From the NCBI GenBank assembly GCA_030652315.1, contig JAUSAX010000141.1, forward strand, positions 1 through 42,409: a stretch of 42,409 nt of DNA. The letters run 5' to 3'. Shown here in pieces: positions 1 through 7,157 of this stretch. The stretch's first letter is position 1. Every line of letters begins with the position of its first letter. A program made the translations under genes and the position numbers. A model generated the notes under the pieces. The model searched no databases. It was given only the letters and a program-made list of their open reading frames with translations, and was not told the origin of the DNA. Origin of the DNA: Afipia sp. (GTDB lineage: Bacteria > Pseudomonadota > Alphaproteobacteria > Rhizobiales > Xanthobacteraceae).

Positions 1-1089
1 GGTCAGGTTCTTGGCTTCGATGCCGGGCAGCGCGTCGATCACCTTGTCGGCGTCGACCGACTTCACCTTCTCGACCGCCTTGACCCACATCTCGAAGCCG
101 ATGACGTGAGCTTCCATCGGATCGTTGGTCACGCGCTTCGGATTCTTGGTGTAGGCCTGCCACGACTTGATGAAAGCGTCGTTCTCGGGCGTCTTGATCG
201 ACTGGAAGTAATTCCAGGCGGCGAGATGGCCGAGCAGCGGCTTGGTGTCGATACCGGCAAGTTCTTCTTCACCGACCGAGAACGCAACGACCGGAATATC
301 GGTCGCCTTGATGCCCTGGTTGCCGAGCTCTTTGTAGAACGGAACGTTGGCGTCGCCGTTGATGGTCGAAACCACCGCCGTCTTCTTGCCGGCCGAACCG
401 AACTTCTTGATGTCGGCCACGATCGTCTGCCAGTCGGAATGACCAAACGGCGTGTAGTTGATCATGATGTCTTCGGCCTTGACGCCCTTCGACTTCAGAT
501 AGGCTTCAAGGATCTTGTTGGTGGTGCGCGGATAGACGTAGTCGGTGCCGGCCAGAACCCAGCGCTGCACCTTTTCTTCCTTGGCGAGATAGTCGACCGC
601 AGGGATCGCCTGCTGGTTCGGCGCCGCGCCCGTGTAGAACACGTTGCGCTCGCTCTCCTCGCCTTCGTACTGCACCGGGTAGAACAGGATCGAGTTCAAT
701 TCCTTGAACACCGGCAGCACGGACTTGCGCGACACCGAGGTCCAGCAGCCGAACACCACCGATACCTTGTCCTTGGTGATCAGTTCGCGGGCCTTTTCTG
801 CGAACAGCGGCCAGTTCGACGCCGGGTCGACCACGACGGCCTCGAGCTTCTTGCCGAGGACGCCGCCCTTCTTGTTCTGTTCATCGATAAGGAACAGCAC
901 CGTATCCTTCAGCGTGGTTTCGCTGATGGCCATGGTTCCGGAAAGCGAATGAAGGACGCCGACCTTGATGGTGTCCTGCGCCTTTGCCCCGCCAATGATG
1001 GCGCAACCCAAAAAAAGACCCGCAGTTGCGGCCAACCATTTACGGCGGCTGAACGGTGCAACTGCAGCGCTGTTGAAATGCGTAAACAT
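1..1089 (-). CDS. urtA: Urea ABC transporter substrate-binding protein UrtA (3' end outside window)
   Basis: Periplasmic binding protein that delivers urea (or short amides) to the UrtBCDE ABC importer. The 363 visible codons begin at an ATG preceded by GGGAGA and run off the left edge. The N-terminus has a twin-arginine-like motif (SRRKWLAA, residues 14-21), a hydrophobic stretch and a likely cleavage after AKA (35-37). The mature part opens IKVGVLHSLSGTMAIS and later has ASNWPLFAEKARELI and VFGCWTSVSRKSVLPV, which are typical of UrtA and distinguish it from general LivK-type branched-chain amino acid binding proteins. A sigma-54 promoter lies about 70 bp upstream, as expected of a nitrogen-scavenging gene under NtrC. 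The urtBCDE genes would lie beyond the window. The short-chain amide-binding relative FmdD is a less likely alternative. Confidence 0.9.
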   Translation of the reverse strand, partial: MFTHFNSAAVAPFSRRKWLAATAGLFLGCAIIGGAKAQDTIKVGVLHSLSGTMAISETTLKDTVLFLIDEQNKKGGVLGKKLEAVVVDPASNWPLFAEKARELITKDKVSVVFGCWTSVSRKSVLPVFKELNSILFYPVQYEGEESERNVFYTGAAPNQQAIPAVDYLAKEEKVQRWVLAGTDYVYPRTTNKILEAYLKSKGVKAEDIMINYTPFGHSDWQTIVADIKKFGSAGKKTAVVSTINGDANVPFYKELGNQGIKATDIPVVAFSVGEEELAGIDTKPLLGHLAAWNYFQSIKTPENDAFIKSWQAYTKNPKRVTNDPMEAHVIGFEMWVKAVEKVKSVDADKVIDALPGIEAKNLT

Positions 1090-1160
1090 GCGATGTCATC
1101 TCCCTGACGCAGACGTGAAACGCTCTGCGACGGCTCACCGGCCGTCGGCGTTAAGGGAAT

Positions 1161-1176
1161 CGCAAGAACTATGCCA
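1161..1176 (-). promoter_or_regulatory. Sigma-54 (RpoN) -24/-12 promoter of urtA
   Basis: Read on the minus strand the site is TGGCATAGTTCTTGCG. Against the RpoN consensus TGGCACG-N4-TTGCW, it has the invariant GG and GC with the correct 10-base gap and a full TTGC. Transcription would start near 1150, giving a leader of about 60 nt before the urtA ATG at 1089. I could not recognise a convincing NtrC dyad in the AT-rich DNA upstream (about 1185-1300). Confidence 0.72.
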
Positions 1177-1549
1177 TGACGCAGATTTGTATAACTATCT
1201 GATATTAAATAATAAAATTGATGTAGCGAGCAAAGCTCATTTTGGCCGCCTTGTTTGTGAGCAGCCAAGCTGGCGTTCCCTTCAGCAATTGCATAATAAA
1301 TAACCAGAAATTTCTCTCTGTCTAAAATTCAAGCAGGCTTTTGAGGGCAGCAACGGTCAGCCCAACAGAGGCCCCTTCGCCTGCGCAAGGCTGATCCGGA
1401 CCGATTTCACCTTGAAAGCGCCGTGTTCCTGTTCCATACGGTACGCACGACCTTGAGAATCATCGGGTCTCTGCGAGCCGCGTGTACTGATCCCGTCAAA
1501 CGGTTTCTGGCTTGCCCCTTCAGCTAACCAAAACCGACGCCCCAGACAC
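1177..1549. other. Intergenic region between urtA and rhlE, no gene seen
   Basis: This divergent spacer separates urtA (-) from the helicase gene (+). About 1190-1310 is noticeably AT-rich and lies where sigma-54 activators would bind. The rest (about 1330-1550) is GC-rich. Short open frames are present but lack a ribosome-binding site or a recognisable product. I see no RNA gene here. Confidence 0.5.
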
Positions 1550-1570
1550 GCGGGTGTCTCCGACACCCGC
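1550..1570 (+). other. Strong hairpin in the rhlE leader
   Basis: GCGGGTGTC and GACACCCGC form a perfect 9-bp stem around a 3-nt loop, 53 bp before the rhlE start. No T-tract follows, so a plain terminator is unlikely. A structured leader that affects helicase expression is possible, but that is inference. Confidence 0.45.
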
Positions 1571-1623
1571 CCGCACCTGGCATTCCGCCGGGCGCGCGTT
1601 GCGACTCATAGAAAGATACCCTT

Positions 1624-3054
1624 TTGACCTCCTTCCAGGATTTCGGCCTCGCCGATCCAATTTCGCGTGCCCTTAAAGAAGAAAATTACGTCACGCCCAC
1701 CCCCATCCAGGCCCAAACCATTCCCATCGCGATCACCGGCCGCGACGTGATCGGCATTGCGCAAACCGGCACCGGCAAGACCGCGTCGTTCGCGCTTCCG
1801 ATCCTGCATCGCCTGCTGGAAAACCGTATCAAGCCGCAGCCGAAAACCTGCCGCGTGCTGGTGCTGAGCCCGACCCGCGAATTGTCGGGCCAGATCCTTG
1901 AGAGCTTCAACGCTTACGGCCGGCACATAAAGCTGACCTCGGCGCTGACGATCGGCGGCGTCCCGATGGGTCGCCAGGTCCGCTCGCTCATGCAGGGCGT
2001 CGATGTGCTGGTGGCAACACCGGGCCGTCTGCTCGACATGGTCCAGGGCAACGCCCTGAAACTCGGACAGGTCGAGTTCCTCGTCCTCGACGAAGCCGAC
2101 CGCATGCTCGACATGGGCTTCATCAACGACATCCGCAAAATCGTCGCCAAGCTGCCGACCAAGCGTCAGACCCTGTTCTTCTCGGCCACCATGCCGAAGG
2201 ACATCGCCGACCTCGCCGAGCAGATGCTGCACAATCCGGCCCGCGTCGCCGTGACGCCGGTGGCGTCCACGGTGGAGCGCATCACGCAAAAGGTCTTGCA
2301 GGTCGATCACTCTGCAAAGCCCGCTATTCTGGCGCAGATTCTCAAGACCGAGCAGGTCAACCGCGCGCTGGTGTTCACCCGCACCAAGCACGGCGCCGAC
2401 AAGGTCGTGAAGGGTCTGGTCAGGGCAGGCATCCCCGCCGAAGCCATTCACGGCAACAAGTCTCAGAACCACCGCGAGCGTGTGCTGGCGGCGTTCCGCA
2501 CCGGCGACATTCGCACGCTGGTCGCCACCGACATCGCGGCCCGCGGCATCGACGTCGACGGCATCAGCCATGTGATCAATTTCGACCTGACCAACGTGCC
2601 GGAAACCTACGTCCACCGCATCGGCCGCACCGCGCGTGCCGGCGCGGACGGCACCGCGATTTCGCTGGTGGCCGGCGGCGAGGAGCTTGGCTATCTGCGC
2701 GACATCGAAAAACTGATCCGCGTCACCTTGCCGAAGGAAGATCGCCGCACGCCGGGACATCAACAACGTCCTGCCGCAGCCGCTCCCTCGCAGCATCGTC
2801 CGGGTCGTCCCGGGGCGAATGGGCACAACCCGCGTTCCAACGATGCCGCTCCCGGATCGAAGGGTCCACGCCGCCGACGCCGTCCCGGCGGGGGCATGCC
2901 GCAGTCCGACCGGCACGAAGCCGGCCGTCATGAACAATCTCGGCCATCGCAAAATGCCAAGGGTGAGGGTATTCAGGGGGTAGCTTTCCTGCACCGTGAA
3001 AGCCGCCCGGCCCAGAACCAACCGAGGCGCGACCAGCGCCCGCAGCGCTCGTAA
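1624..3054 (+). CDS. rhlE: DEAD-box ATP-dependent RNA helicase, RhlE type
   Basis: ATP-dependent RNA helicase of 476 aa that unwinds structured RNA, acting in ribosome assembly, decay or cold adaptation. All family motifs are present: Q-motif region (about 3-32), Walker A AQTGTGKT (46-53), PTRELSGQ (83-90), TPGR (132-135), DEAD (156-159), SAT (187-189), LVFTRTK (249-255), ATDIAARGID (301-310) and HRIGRTARAG (331-340). The last 110 residues are a disordered, Arg/Pro/Gly/Gln-rich basic tail, usual for RhlE. The start is a TTG: an in-frame stop lies only 15 bp upstream, and the protein then opens with the expected MTSFQDFGL. The ribosome-binding site is weak, and a 9-bp hairpin lies in the leader. 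infA follows 41 bp downstream, probably in the same transcript. Confidence 0.93.
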   Translation: MTSFQDFGLADPISRALKEENYVTPTPIQAQTIPIAITGRDVIGIAQTGTGKTASFALPILHRLLENRIKPQPKTCRVLVLSPTRELSGQILESFNAYGRHIKLTSALTIGGVPMGRQVRSLMQGVDVLVATPGRLLDMVQGNALKLGQVEFLVLDEADRMLDMGFINDIRKIVAKLPTKRQTLFFSATMPKDIADLAEQMLHNPARVAVTPVASTVERITQKVLQVDHSAKPAILAQILKTEQVNRALVFTRTKHGADKVVKGLVRAGIPAEAIHGNKSQNHRERVLAAFRTGDIRTLVATDIAARGIDVDGISHVINFDLTNVPETYVHRIGRTARAGADGTAISLVAGGEELGYLRDIEKLIRVTLPKEDRRTPGHQQRPAAAAPSQHRPGRPGANGHNPRSNDAAPGSKGPRRRRRPGGGMPQSDRHEAGRHEQSRPSQNAKGEGIQGVAFLHRESRPAQNQPRRDQRPQRS

Positions 3055-3095
3055 CCGGATTATTGGACACCTAATTTGAGGACTTGGAGACCCCT

Positions 3096-3377
3096 ATGGC
3101 CAAAGAAGAGTTGATCCAGTTCGAAGGACTGGTGACCGAAATTCTTCCCGATGCGCGTTATCGCGTCCAGCTCGATGCCGGACACGAGATCGTCGCCTAC
3201 ACCGCCGGGAAGATGAAGAAGAACCGCATCAAGACGCTGGCGGGCGACCGGGTGACCATCGAAATGTCGCCCTACGATCTCGAAAAGGGTCGCCTGATTT
3301 TCCGGCACAAGGACGAACGCGCCGGCAGTGGCCCTCCCCGCGGCACCCCGCCGCGCGGACAATTCCGCCGCAGGTAA
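3096..3377 (+). CDS. infA: Translation initiation factor IF-1
   Basis: IF-1 binds the 30S ribosomal A site during initiation and can act as an RNA chaperone. The 93-aa product starts [20 protein letters not shown] and contains the S1/OB-fold signatures [20 protein letters not shown] and [19 protein letters not shown]. Canonical IF-1 is about 72 aa; this one carries some 20 extra residues rich in Arg, Gly and Pro ([14 protein letters not shown]). The ATG at 3096 was chosen because GGAG lies 6 nt upstream; an in-frame TTG at 3084 would add four residues with no benefit. The gene lies 41 bp behind rhlE, ends in a strong hairpin, and is followed by cspA, so its neighbours suggest a cold- or stress-related copy. 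Confidence 0.95.
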   Translation: MAKEELIQFEGLVTEILPDARYRVQLDAGHEIVAYTAGKMKKNRIKTLAGDRVTIEMSPYDLEKGRLIFRHKDERAGSGPPRGTPPRGQFRRR

Positions 3378-3391
3378 CAGCCTCCCCACAT

Positions 3392-3424
3392 CGAGGGATC
3401 GCGCAAGTCATGTGCGATCCCTCG
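3392..3424 (+). terminator. Hairpin terminator after infA
   Basis: CGAGGGATCGC (3392-3402) pairs with GCGATCCCTCG (3414-3424). Three further pairs (one G-T) extend the stem to about 14 bp around AGTCA. A short CTTT follows. The CGAGGGATCG sequence recurs at about 3499 in the cspA leader. Confidence 0.65.
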
Positions 3425-3640
3425 CTTTCGGGCCCGGTCGCGGACATCAAAAATCCGTGTCCCTCAGGATTGTTTTAGGGGCTTTTTTCGCCTAATATCG
3501 AGGGATCGATCTTCGGCCGGACGACATAGCTATCCACCGGTACAGCCGGTTTAGACGCTGACGACCTCATCCAAATTTCGATCTCACCAGCTCATTTACC
3601 GTGGGCTTTGACTATAACTATCTTGAGAAGGACTACCTGC

Positions 3641-3853
3641 GTGAGCATGGGAACTGTGAAGTGGTTCAACGCGACTAAGGGCTTTGGATTCATTCAGCCG
3701 GACGACGGCGGCAACGACGTATTCGTTCACATCAGCGCCGTCGAGCGCGCTGGTCTCGGAACGCTGCGCGAAGGCCAGAAGATCAGCTACGAAATCGTCG
3801 CCGATCGCCGTTCGGGCAAGTCGTCGGCCGACAATCTTCGCGCTGCTGGCTAA
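3641..3853 (+). CDS. cspA: Cold-shock domain protein, CspA family
   Basis: Single-stranded nucleic-acid-binding RNA chaperone of 70 aa, one cold-shock domain with no extension. RNP1 is KGFGFI (13-18) and RNP2 is VFVHIS (27-32); the start [10 protein letters not shown] is standard for the family. GTG at 3641 is preferred because AGAAGGA lies 8 nt upstream, whereas the ATG at 3647 would be 14 nt away. The leader from the infA terminator is more than 200 nt, and long structured leaders are usual for cold-shock genes. Two hairpins follow the stop. Position behind rhlE and infA points to a shared role in translation at low temperature. It is expected to be abundant and free in the cytoplasm. Confidence 0.93.
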   Translation: MSMGTVKWFNATKGFGFIQPDDGGNDVFVHISAVERAGLGTLREGQKISYEIVADRRSGKSSADNLRAAG

Positions 3854-3855
3854 CT

Positions 3856-3888
3856 GAAATTTTTGCAGCTCACGCTGCAAAGAATTTC
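3856..3888 (+). other. Imperfect hairpin just after cspA
   Basis: GCAGC and GCTGC close a TCAC loop, and the stem extends outward through A/T pairs with one G-T and one bulged A to GAAA/TTTC. It lies three bases after the stop codon, so it may protect or trim the 3' end of the cspA mRNA ahead of the main terminator. Confidence 0.45.
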
Positions 3889-3910
3889 AAAGACCGAGAA
3901 CAAACATCAA

Positions 3911-3940
3911 AAGGCCGTGCGGATCGCACGGCCTTTTTTG
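3911..3940 (+). terminator. Rho-independent terminator of cspA, likely bidirectional
   Basis: AAGGCCGTGC (3911-3920) pairs perfectly with GCACGGCCTT (3926-3935) around GGATC and runs into six Ts. Read on the minus strand it also ends in TTTT, so it can stop transcripts from the converging pseudopilin operon. A second 8-bp hairpin (3967-3992) lies nearer that operon's stop. Confidence 0.88.
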
Positions 3941-4012
3941 TTGGGCGCAGTTTGCAGGGCGTCATGCATCGCGCGTCTTGTGCTGCGCGATGTTGCGGAG
4001 GACCCCCCGCAC

Positions 4013-4612
4013 TCAACTGGTGTAATCGACCTTGTTGGACTGGCGGGGCCGCGTGAAACAATCCTCGGACAGTGGAACGGTGGTCTTGATCACGTAACCG
4101 GTGATCGGCGTGAAGGTATATTTCACCTCACTCCAGATCAGATGCGTGTTTGGAACAAGGAGATCCGCTGGAATCGTCGTGATGACCGTATCCTTGGGAT
4201 ATCCCGTCGTGAGCGTAACCGAGCCGCCGCTGACAGTGCCGTTGTAGCTCCAGACAACCTTCACGTTCTTCGATGCGTCAATCGTGACTTGGGTAATCTT
4301 CTGGGTCATGTTCGCCGGGGTCACGATGTAAGGCGTCATGATGGCACCGCCCATCTTGAAGAAATTCGAGATGTCCGTGGATGACACTTGAGCGCCTTGC
4401 GAGACAAGGTCGGACAGCGTCCGCGCAGTCAGCGTCACCTTGCGGTCGATGGCGACACCGCTCGCCGTGTCGATCATTCCGAACAGAAGCACCAGCATCA
4501 GCGGCGCGATGAACGCGAATTCAACCGCGGCGACACCCCGCTTGTCCCTGCCGAATCGGGCGAGTAGCCGGCGGCTCCGGCGCGCATTTCCGAACTGTGG
4601 AATCATCCTCAT
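4013..4612 (-). CDS. TadE/TadF-like minor pseudopilin
   Basis: Predicted minor pseudopilin of the Flp/Tad pilus, 199 aa, inserted in the inner membrane through one N-terminal helix. The signature is KRGVAAVEFAFIAP (about 24-37): basic residues, a Gly cleavage site, Glu at +5, then a hydrophobic helix (LMLVLLFGMIDTASG). The remainder is a periplasmic domain of beta-prone sequence without a recognised fold; Cys occurs only near the C-terminus. It starts 13 bp after the upstream TadE-like gene and has the same architecture, so the two are probably co-transcribed with cpaB as minor components or assembly factors. ATG at 4612 was chosen; a second in-frame ATG at 4606 is possible. TadE, TadF and TadG assignments are not separable by eye. 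Confidence 0.78.
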   Translation of the reverse strand: MRMIPQFGNARRSRRLLARFGRDKRGVAAVEFAFIAPLMLVLLFGMIDTASGVAIDRKVTLTARTLSDLVSQGAQVSSTDISNFFKMGGAIMTPYIVTPANMTQKITQVTIDASKNVKVVWSYNGTVSGGSVTLTTGYPKDTVITTIPADLLVPNTHLIWSEVKYTFTPITGYVIKTTVPLSEDCFTRPRQSNKVDYTS

Positions 4613-4625
4613 GATCTTACATCCA

Positions 4626-5195
4626 TCAAGGTTCGACGCGGAACGCCGCGGTTGCCGCCACTAGCCGTCCTTTGGACGAACCGCTGACGAGATTCGCGAT
4701 GTCGTAACCCAGTCCCGTCACGAACAGCGGCCACTTATAGAACGCGCGTACAAGCACGGTGTCGCCGGGTTTCGAAAGCTGGTACGCCGGTATCGCCGTC
4801 AGAGCGCCAGCCACGATCGGATCAGCCAGGTCCGCCGCCGGAATCGCAACCCCAGGCGCATAGGCTTTCACACTGATAATGAGCGGACTTGCGAGGCTAT
4901 CGTCGCATGTGAACAGCAGCTTGACGCGATTGCAGAGATCCGCACTGAACTGCGCCTGCGTCATCTTTGCGTCCTGCGCCTGATGCGTCAGCACCAATCG
5001 CGCCGAATCGTGCGTGCCTGTCTCCAGGATCTGGGATGCGAAAAACACCAGCGCCGTTTCCATGATTGCAAACAGCAGGACGAAGAACAGCGGAGCGATG
5101 AACGCGAACTCGACGGCCGCGGACCCTCGCCGGTTACGGCGGAAGCGGCGCAAGGCTTTGTTGAGCGCGTTCAGGGACGTCGCGGGGGGACGCAT
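4626..5195 (-). CDS. tadE: TadE-like minor pseudopilin
   Basis: Pseudopilin-like protein of 189 aa for Flp/Tad pilus assembly. A basic N-terminus (RRFRRNRRG) precedes the processing motif G/SAAVE with Glu at +5 (about residue 29) and the helix FAFIAPLFFVLLFAIMETAL. The periplasmic part has two Cys in the CNRVKLLFTC stretch, which may form a disulphide. The prepilin peptidase CpaA encoded nearby is the likely processing enzyme. It lies downstream of cpaB with a 164-bp gap containing a perfect CtrA box, so it may be transcribed from its own promoter as well as from cpaB. The tadE symbol is by resemblance of the signature; a TadG-type role cannot be excluded. Confidence 0.78.
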   Translation of the reverse strand: MRPPATSLNALNKALRRFRRNRRGSAAVEFAFIAPLFFVLLFAIMETALVFFASQILETGTHDSARLVLTHQAQDAKMTQAQFSADLCNRVKLLFTCDDSLASPLIISVKAYAPGVAIPAADLADPIVAGALTAIPAYQLSKPGDTVLVRAFYKWPLFVTGLGYDIANLVSGSSKGRLVAATAAFRVEP

Positions 5196-5295
5196 CGAGC
5201 TATCCTCGGAAGGCAGCGGAAGTAACTACCGCCGAGAATAGACGACAGAGATTGTTGAATGCTTGCGCCGGATAGGAACAACCCGCGGCGCGGGA

Positions 5296-5310
5296 TTAAC
5301 CGGTTGTTAA
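5296..5310. promoter_or_regulatory. Perfect CtrA box upstream of tadE
   Basis: TTAACCGGTTGTTAA fits the CtrA consensus TTAA-N7-TTAA on both strands. It lies about 100 bp upstream of the tadE-like start and inside the cpaB-tadE gap. In Caulobacter CtrA drives the pilA pilin gene, so this would place minor pseudopilins under the cell-cycle regulator. The regulatory role is inferred. Confidence 0.6.
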
Positions 5311-5359
5311 CCGAATCGAGCCTGGGGCGCGGCTTGAGATCGCATCCGCGCCATCTCGA

Positions 5360-6154
5360 TCATTCACAGTTCGGCGAGCAGCTGACTGTATCGCGATTGG
5401 TTCCACGGTAGATGGTCACGACATTGTCGGACTCGTCATCTTTGGCCGACTTCGCACCGGGACGAGCATCAACAAGACTGCGGAGGGCAAGCGACAACGT
5501 CCCACTCTGGCGGGCCTGCGCCAACGCTTCCGTCTGCCGGGGTTTCAGCTCGAGCGTCGCCGTCTTGCCCACGACAACTTTCTGACCGCCCTTTTCCTCG
5601 ACGGTTTGATCAATCGCCAGAACGCGTACGTCGCTCAGGATAGCCGTCGAATTGACAATGTCCGCTCCTGCGCCATCGGGGTTTTTCCGGCGGCGCGAGA
5701 GAATGACATCAACCCTGTCATTGGGGAGGATAAAGCCGCCCGCACCGGTTTCCGGTGAGATTTCAGTCGAAACCGCGCGCATTCCGCGCGGCAGGATCGC
5801 GGCCATGAAGCCGGACCCGTTACTCTTGACCAGTTTTGTGTCGCGGATCGGTTCTCCGGTCAGCATCGGCGAACGCGCGATCGAGCCTACAAGCTGGGTC
5901 GTCGCATCGGCGCGATCGCTGCGGCGGATGAAGCTGGAGCTCGCCGTGCTCGCTGGCCAGGATTGCCACTGCAAGTCATCCGCTGTGATTTGCTGACCGA
6001 GGCCAATATCGCCCCGCGCAACCAGAACGTCGGTGGTCTCCATCTGAACAACGGGCGCAGCTGGCGGCGCCAAATCCGAACCACTGGCCAGGTAGGCGGC
6101 AACGCCGCCCGCTGCGACAGCGATCGCCAATACGACAACTCGCGCCCTATTCAT
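5360..6154 (-). CDS. cpaB: Flp pilus assembly protein CpaB / RcpC (intact copy)
   Basis: Periplasmic Tad pilus protein of 264 aa thought to support the secretin. It has an N-terminal signal/anchor (MNRARVVVLAIAVAAGG), an SAF-type domain (DVLVARGDIGLGQQITADDL, about 43-62) and the RcpC core ending in VVTIYRG. The start at 6154 fits homologous N-termini and has GAGAG about 8 nt upstream; longer in-frame starts would place unlike sequence before the signal peptide. The C-terminus (CSPNCE) differs from the degraded copy at 8059-8302. In most Tad loci cpaB sits between cpaA and cpaC on the pilin strand; here it heads the opposite arm with two pseudopilins, divergent from flp1. Confidence 0.88.
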   Translation of the reverse strand: MNRARVVVLAIAVAAGGVAAYLASGSDLAPPAAPVVQMETTDVLVARGDIGLGQQITADDLQWQSWPASTASSSFIRRSDRADATTQLVGSIARSPMLTGEPIRDTKLVKSNGSGFMAAILPRGMRAVSTEISPETGAGGFILPNDRVDVILSRRRKNPDGAGADIVNSTAILSDVRVLAIDQTVEEKGGQKVVVGKTATLELKPRQTEALAQARQSGTLSLALRSLVDARPGAKSAKDDESDNVVTIYRGTNRDTVSCSPNCE

Positions 6155-6488
6155 AAATTTACTCTCATACGCAACACAAACTCGGCGCCGCATACAACCG
6201 GCCCGACATGGCAAATCTGACGTTAATTGATGAATGAACTGCAAACAGGCAGCCGTTGCCCGGTCGGGCAAAGCAAGAGCCCAGCGTGACGGCCGGAGTT
6301 CCACACAATTTGCGGTATCTCGTTAGGCGGGAACTTACCGCCCGGCAAGAACCGGAAAATACCCCCGGTTTTCTCCGATCAAATTAACGACCTGCGATTG
6401 CATGCGCCCTTAGGTTCCAATCGGGGAACGGCGGTTCCGCCCCGCGAAGACCAGAGTTCCACAGCCACGTGTGCAAACGGAGATAGCA
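6155..6488. promoter_or_regulatory. Divergent promoter region cpaB / flp1 with inverted repeats
   Basis: This 334-bp spacer must hold promoters for the left arm (cpaB) and for flp1. A perfect dyad TTGCCCG-GT-CGGGCAA lies at 6256-6271 and could be an operator. Smaller dyads are GGCGG...CCGCC near 6327-6342 and AACCGG...CCGGTT at 6350-6370. A TTAA half-site occurs at 6384-6387, about 100 bp before flp1. The stretch from about 6378 belongs to the flp duplication. No gene is seen here. Confidence 0.5.
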
Positions 6489-6653
6489 ATGATCACCCTC
6501 GTTACCCGCTTCCTGAAGAATGAGTCCGGCGCGACTGCAATCGAATACGGCCTGATCGCTGCCGGCATCTCGCTGGCGATTATTGCCGCCGTGAACGGTC
6601 TCGGCACGACCTTGAACACCAAGTTCACCAACATCAACACGTCAATCAACTAA
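6489..6653 (+). CDS. flp1: Flp-type pilin 1
   Basis: Structural pilin of the Flp/Tad pilus, 54 aa. The short basic leader ends at Gly14; processing by CpaA would give ATAIEYGLIAAG..., with Glu at +5 and the Flp-signature Tyr next to it. The hydrophobic helix GISLAIIAAVNGLGTTL follows, then a short polar tail ending NTSIN. ATG at 6489 is preceded by GGAGA. It differs from flp2 mainly in the leader (ITLVTRFLKNE versus TKLVARFVKDE) and at two tail positions; the predicted mature helices are identical. A hairpin without a T-tract follows, so readthrough into flp2 is likely. Confidence 0.95.
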   Translation: MITLVTRFLKNESGATAIEYGLIAAGISLAIIAAVNGLGTTLNTKFTNINTSIN

Positions 6654-6679
6654 GCAAACGCGCTTGGTCGGAGAACCAG

Positions 6680-6701
6680 AGGCTTCGGGAAACCGGAGCC
6701 T
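6680..6701 (+). terminator. Decayed terminator hairpin after flp1
   Basis: AGGCTTCGG (6680-6688), a GAAA tetraloop and CCGGAGCCT (6693-6701) form a 9-bp stem with one G-T pair. The same hairpin after flp2 has six Ts; here TCATCT follows the stem. It may act as a leaky stop or an mRNA-stabilising 3' end. Confidence 0.5.
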
Positions 6702-6737
6702 CATCTGCGCGCGACCCGCCCCATCCAGGCGAGCGCG

Positions 6738-6752
6738 TTAAAACAGCATTTA
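6738..6752 (+). promoter_or_regulatory. Near-consensus CtrA box between flp1 and flp2
   Basis: TTAA-AACAGCA-TTTA has one mismatch to TTAA-N7-TTAA. It lies about 150 bp before flp2, outside the duplicated unit. Weak evidence alone; it gains some support from the other CtrA-like sites in this locus. Confidence 0.3.
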
Positions 6753-6904
6753 CCGTCAGCAAGAAGAGGCTGATACCCCGGTATTTCAGCAATCGAATTA
6801 ACTGCGCTGCAATTCCTACCACGTAGGTTCACCCCATGGTCACGGTGGTTTCCGCCCCCGCAACGGCCAGAGTTCTACAGCCACGTGTACAAATGGAGTT
6901 ACAG

Positions 6905-7069
6905 ATGACCAAGCTCGTTGCTCGCTTCGTCAAGGACGAATCCGGCGCCACCGCGATCGAGTACGGCCTGATCGCCGCCGGCATTTCGCTGGCGATCATT
7001 GCTGCCGTGAACGGTCTCGGCACGACCTTGAACACCAAATTCGGCAACATCAACACGTCGATCAAGTAA
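6905..7069 (+). CDS. flp2: Flp-type pilin 2
   Basis: Second 54-aa Flp pilin. The predicted mature part after Gly14 is the same as flp1 except for FGN/FTN and a final Lys versus Asn. GGAG lies about 6 nt before ATG 6905. It has its own copy of the leader and a fully formed terminator. It may be the main pilin, a dose copy, or a reserve for variation; the sequence does not decide. It is the last pilin before the small ORF and cpaA. Confidence 0.95.
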   Translation: MTKLVARFVKDESGATAIEYGLIAAGISLAIIAAVNGLGTTLNTKFGNINTSIK

Positions 7070-7095
7070 GCGATCGCTGTTTCGCCGAGAAACAA

Positions 7096-7122
7096 AGGCT
7101 TCGGGAAACCGGAGCCTTTTTT
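7096..7122 (+). terminator. Rho-independent terminator after flp2
   Basis: AGGCTTCGG-GAAA-CCGGAGCCT forms a 9-bp stem capped by a GNRA tetraloop and followed by TTTTTT. Such a site would allow abundant pilin mRNA with limited readthrough into the assembly genes. Confidence 0.85.
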
Positions 7123-7157
7123 GCGTCCTGACCAATTCGCCAACCCGCAAAGCGTCC

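Larger units (their letters stand above)
6378..7122 (+). repeat. Tandem duplication of the flp unit (leader + gene + hairpin)
   Basis: Two copies of a roughly 325-bp unit (6378-6703 and 6792-7119) are offset by about 414-416 bp. Shared landmarks are an AATTAAC box (6383 and 6797), a TAGGTTC box, CAGCCACGTGT directly before the ribosome-binding site, the 54-codon pilin gene, and the hairpin AGGCTTCGG-GAAA-CCGGAGCCT. The constant offset shows duplication of the whole expression unit, not just the coding region. Confidence 0.85.

Noticed and set aside
106..1107. Long plus-strand open frame opposite urtA
   Set aside because: The minus-strand frame matches UrtA along its length with signal peptide, ribosome-binding site and promoter; the plus frame has no recognisable domain and is a GC-rich shadow.
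1606..3021. 471-codon minus-strand open frame opposite rhlE
   Set aside because: The plus strand carries all DEAD-box motifs. The minus frame is a low-complexity Arg/Asp/His/Gly-rich shadow.
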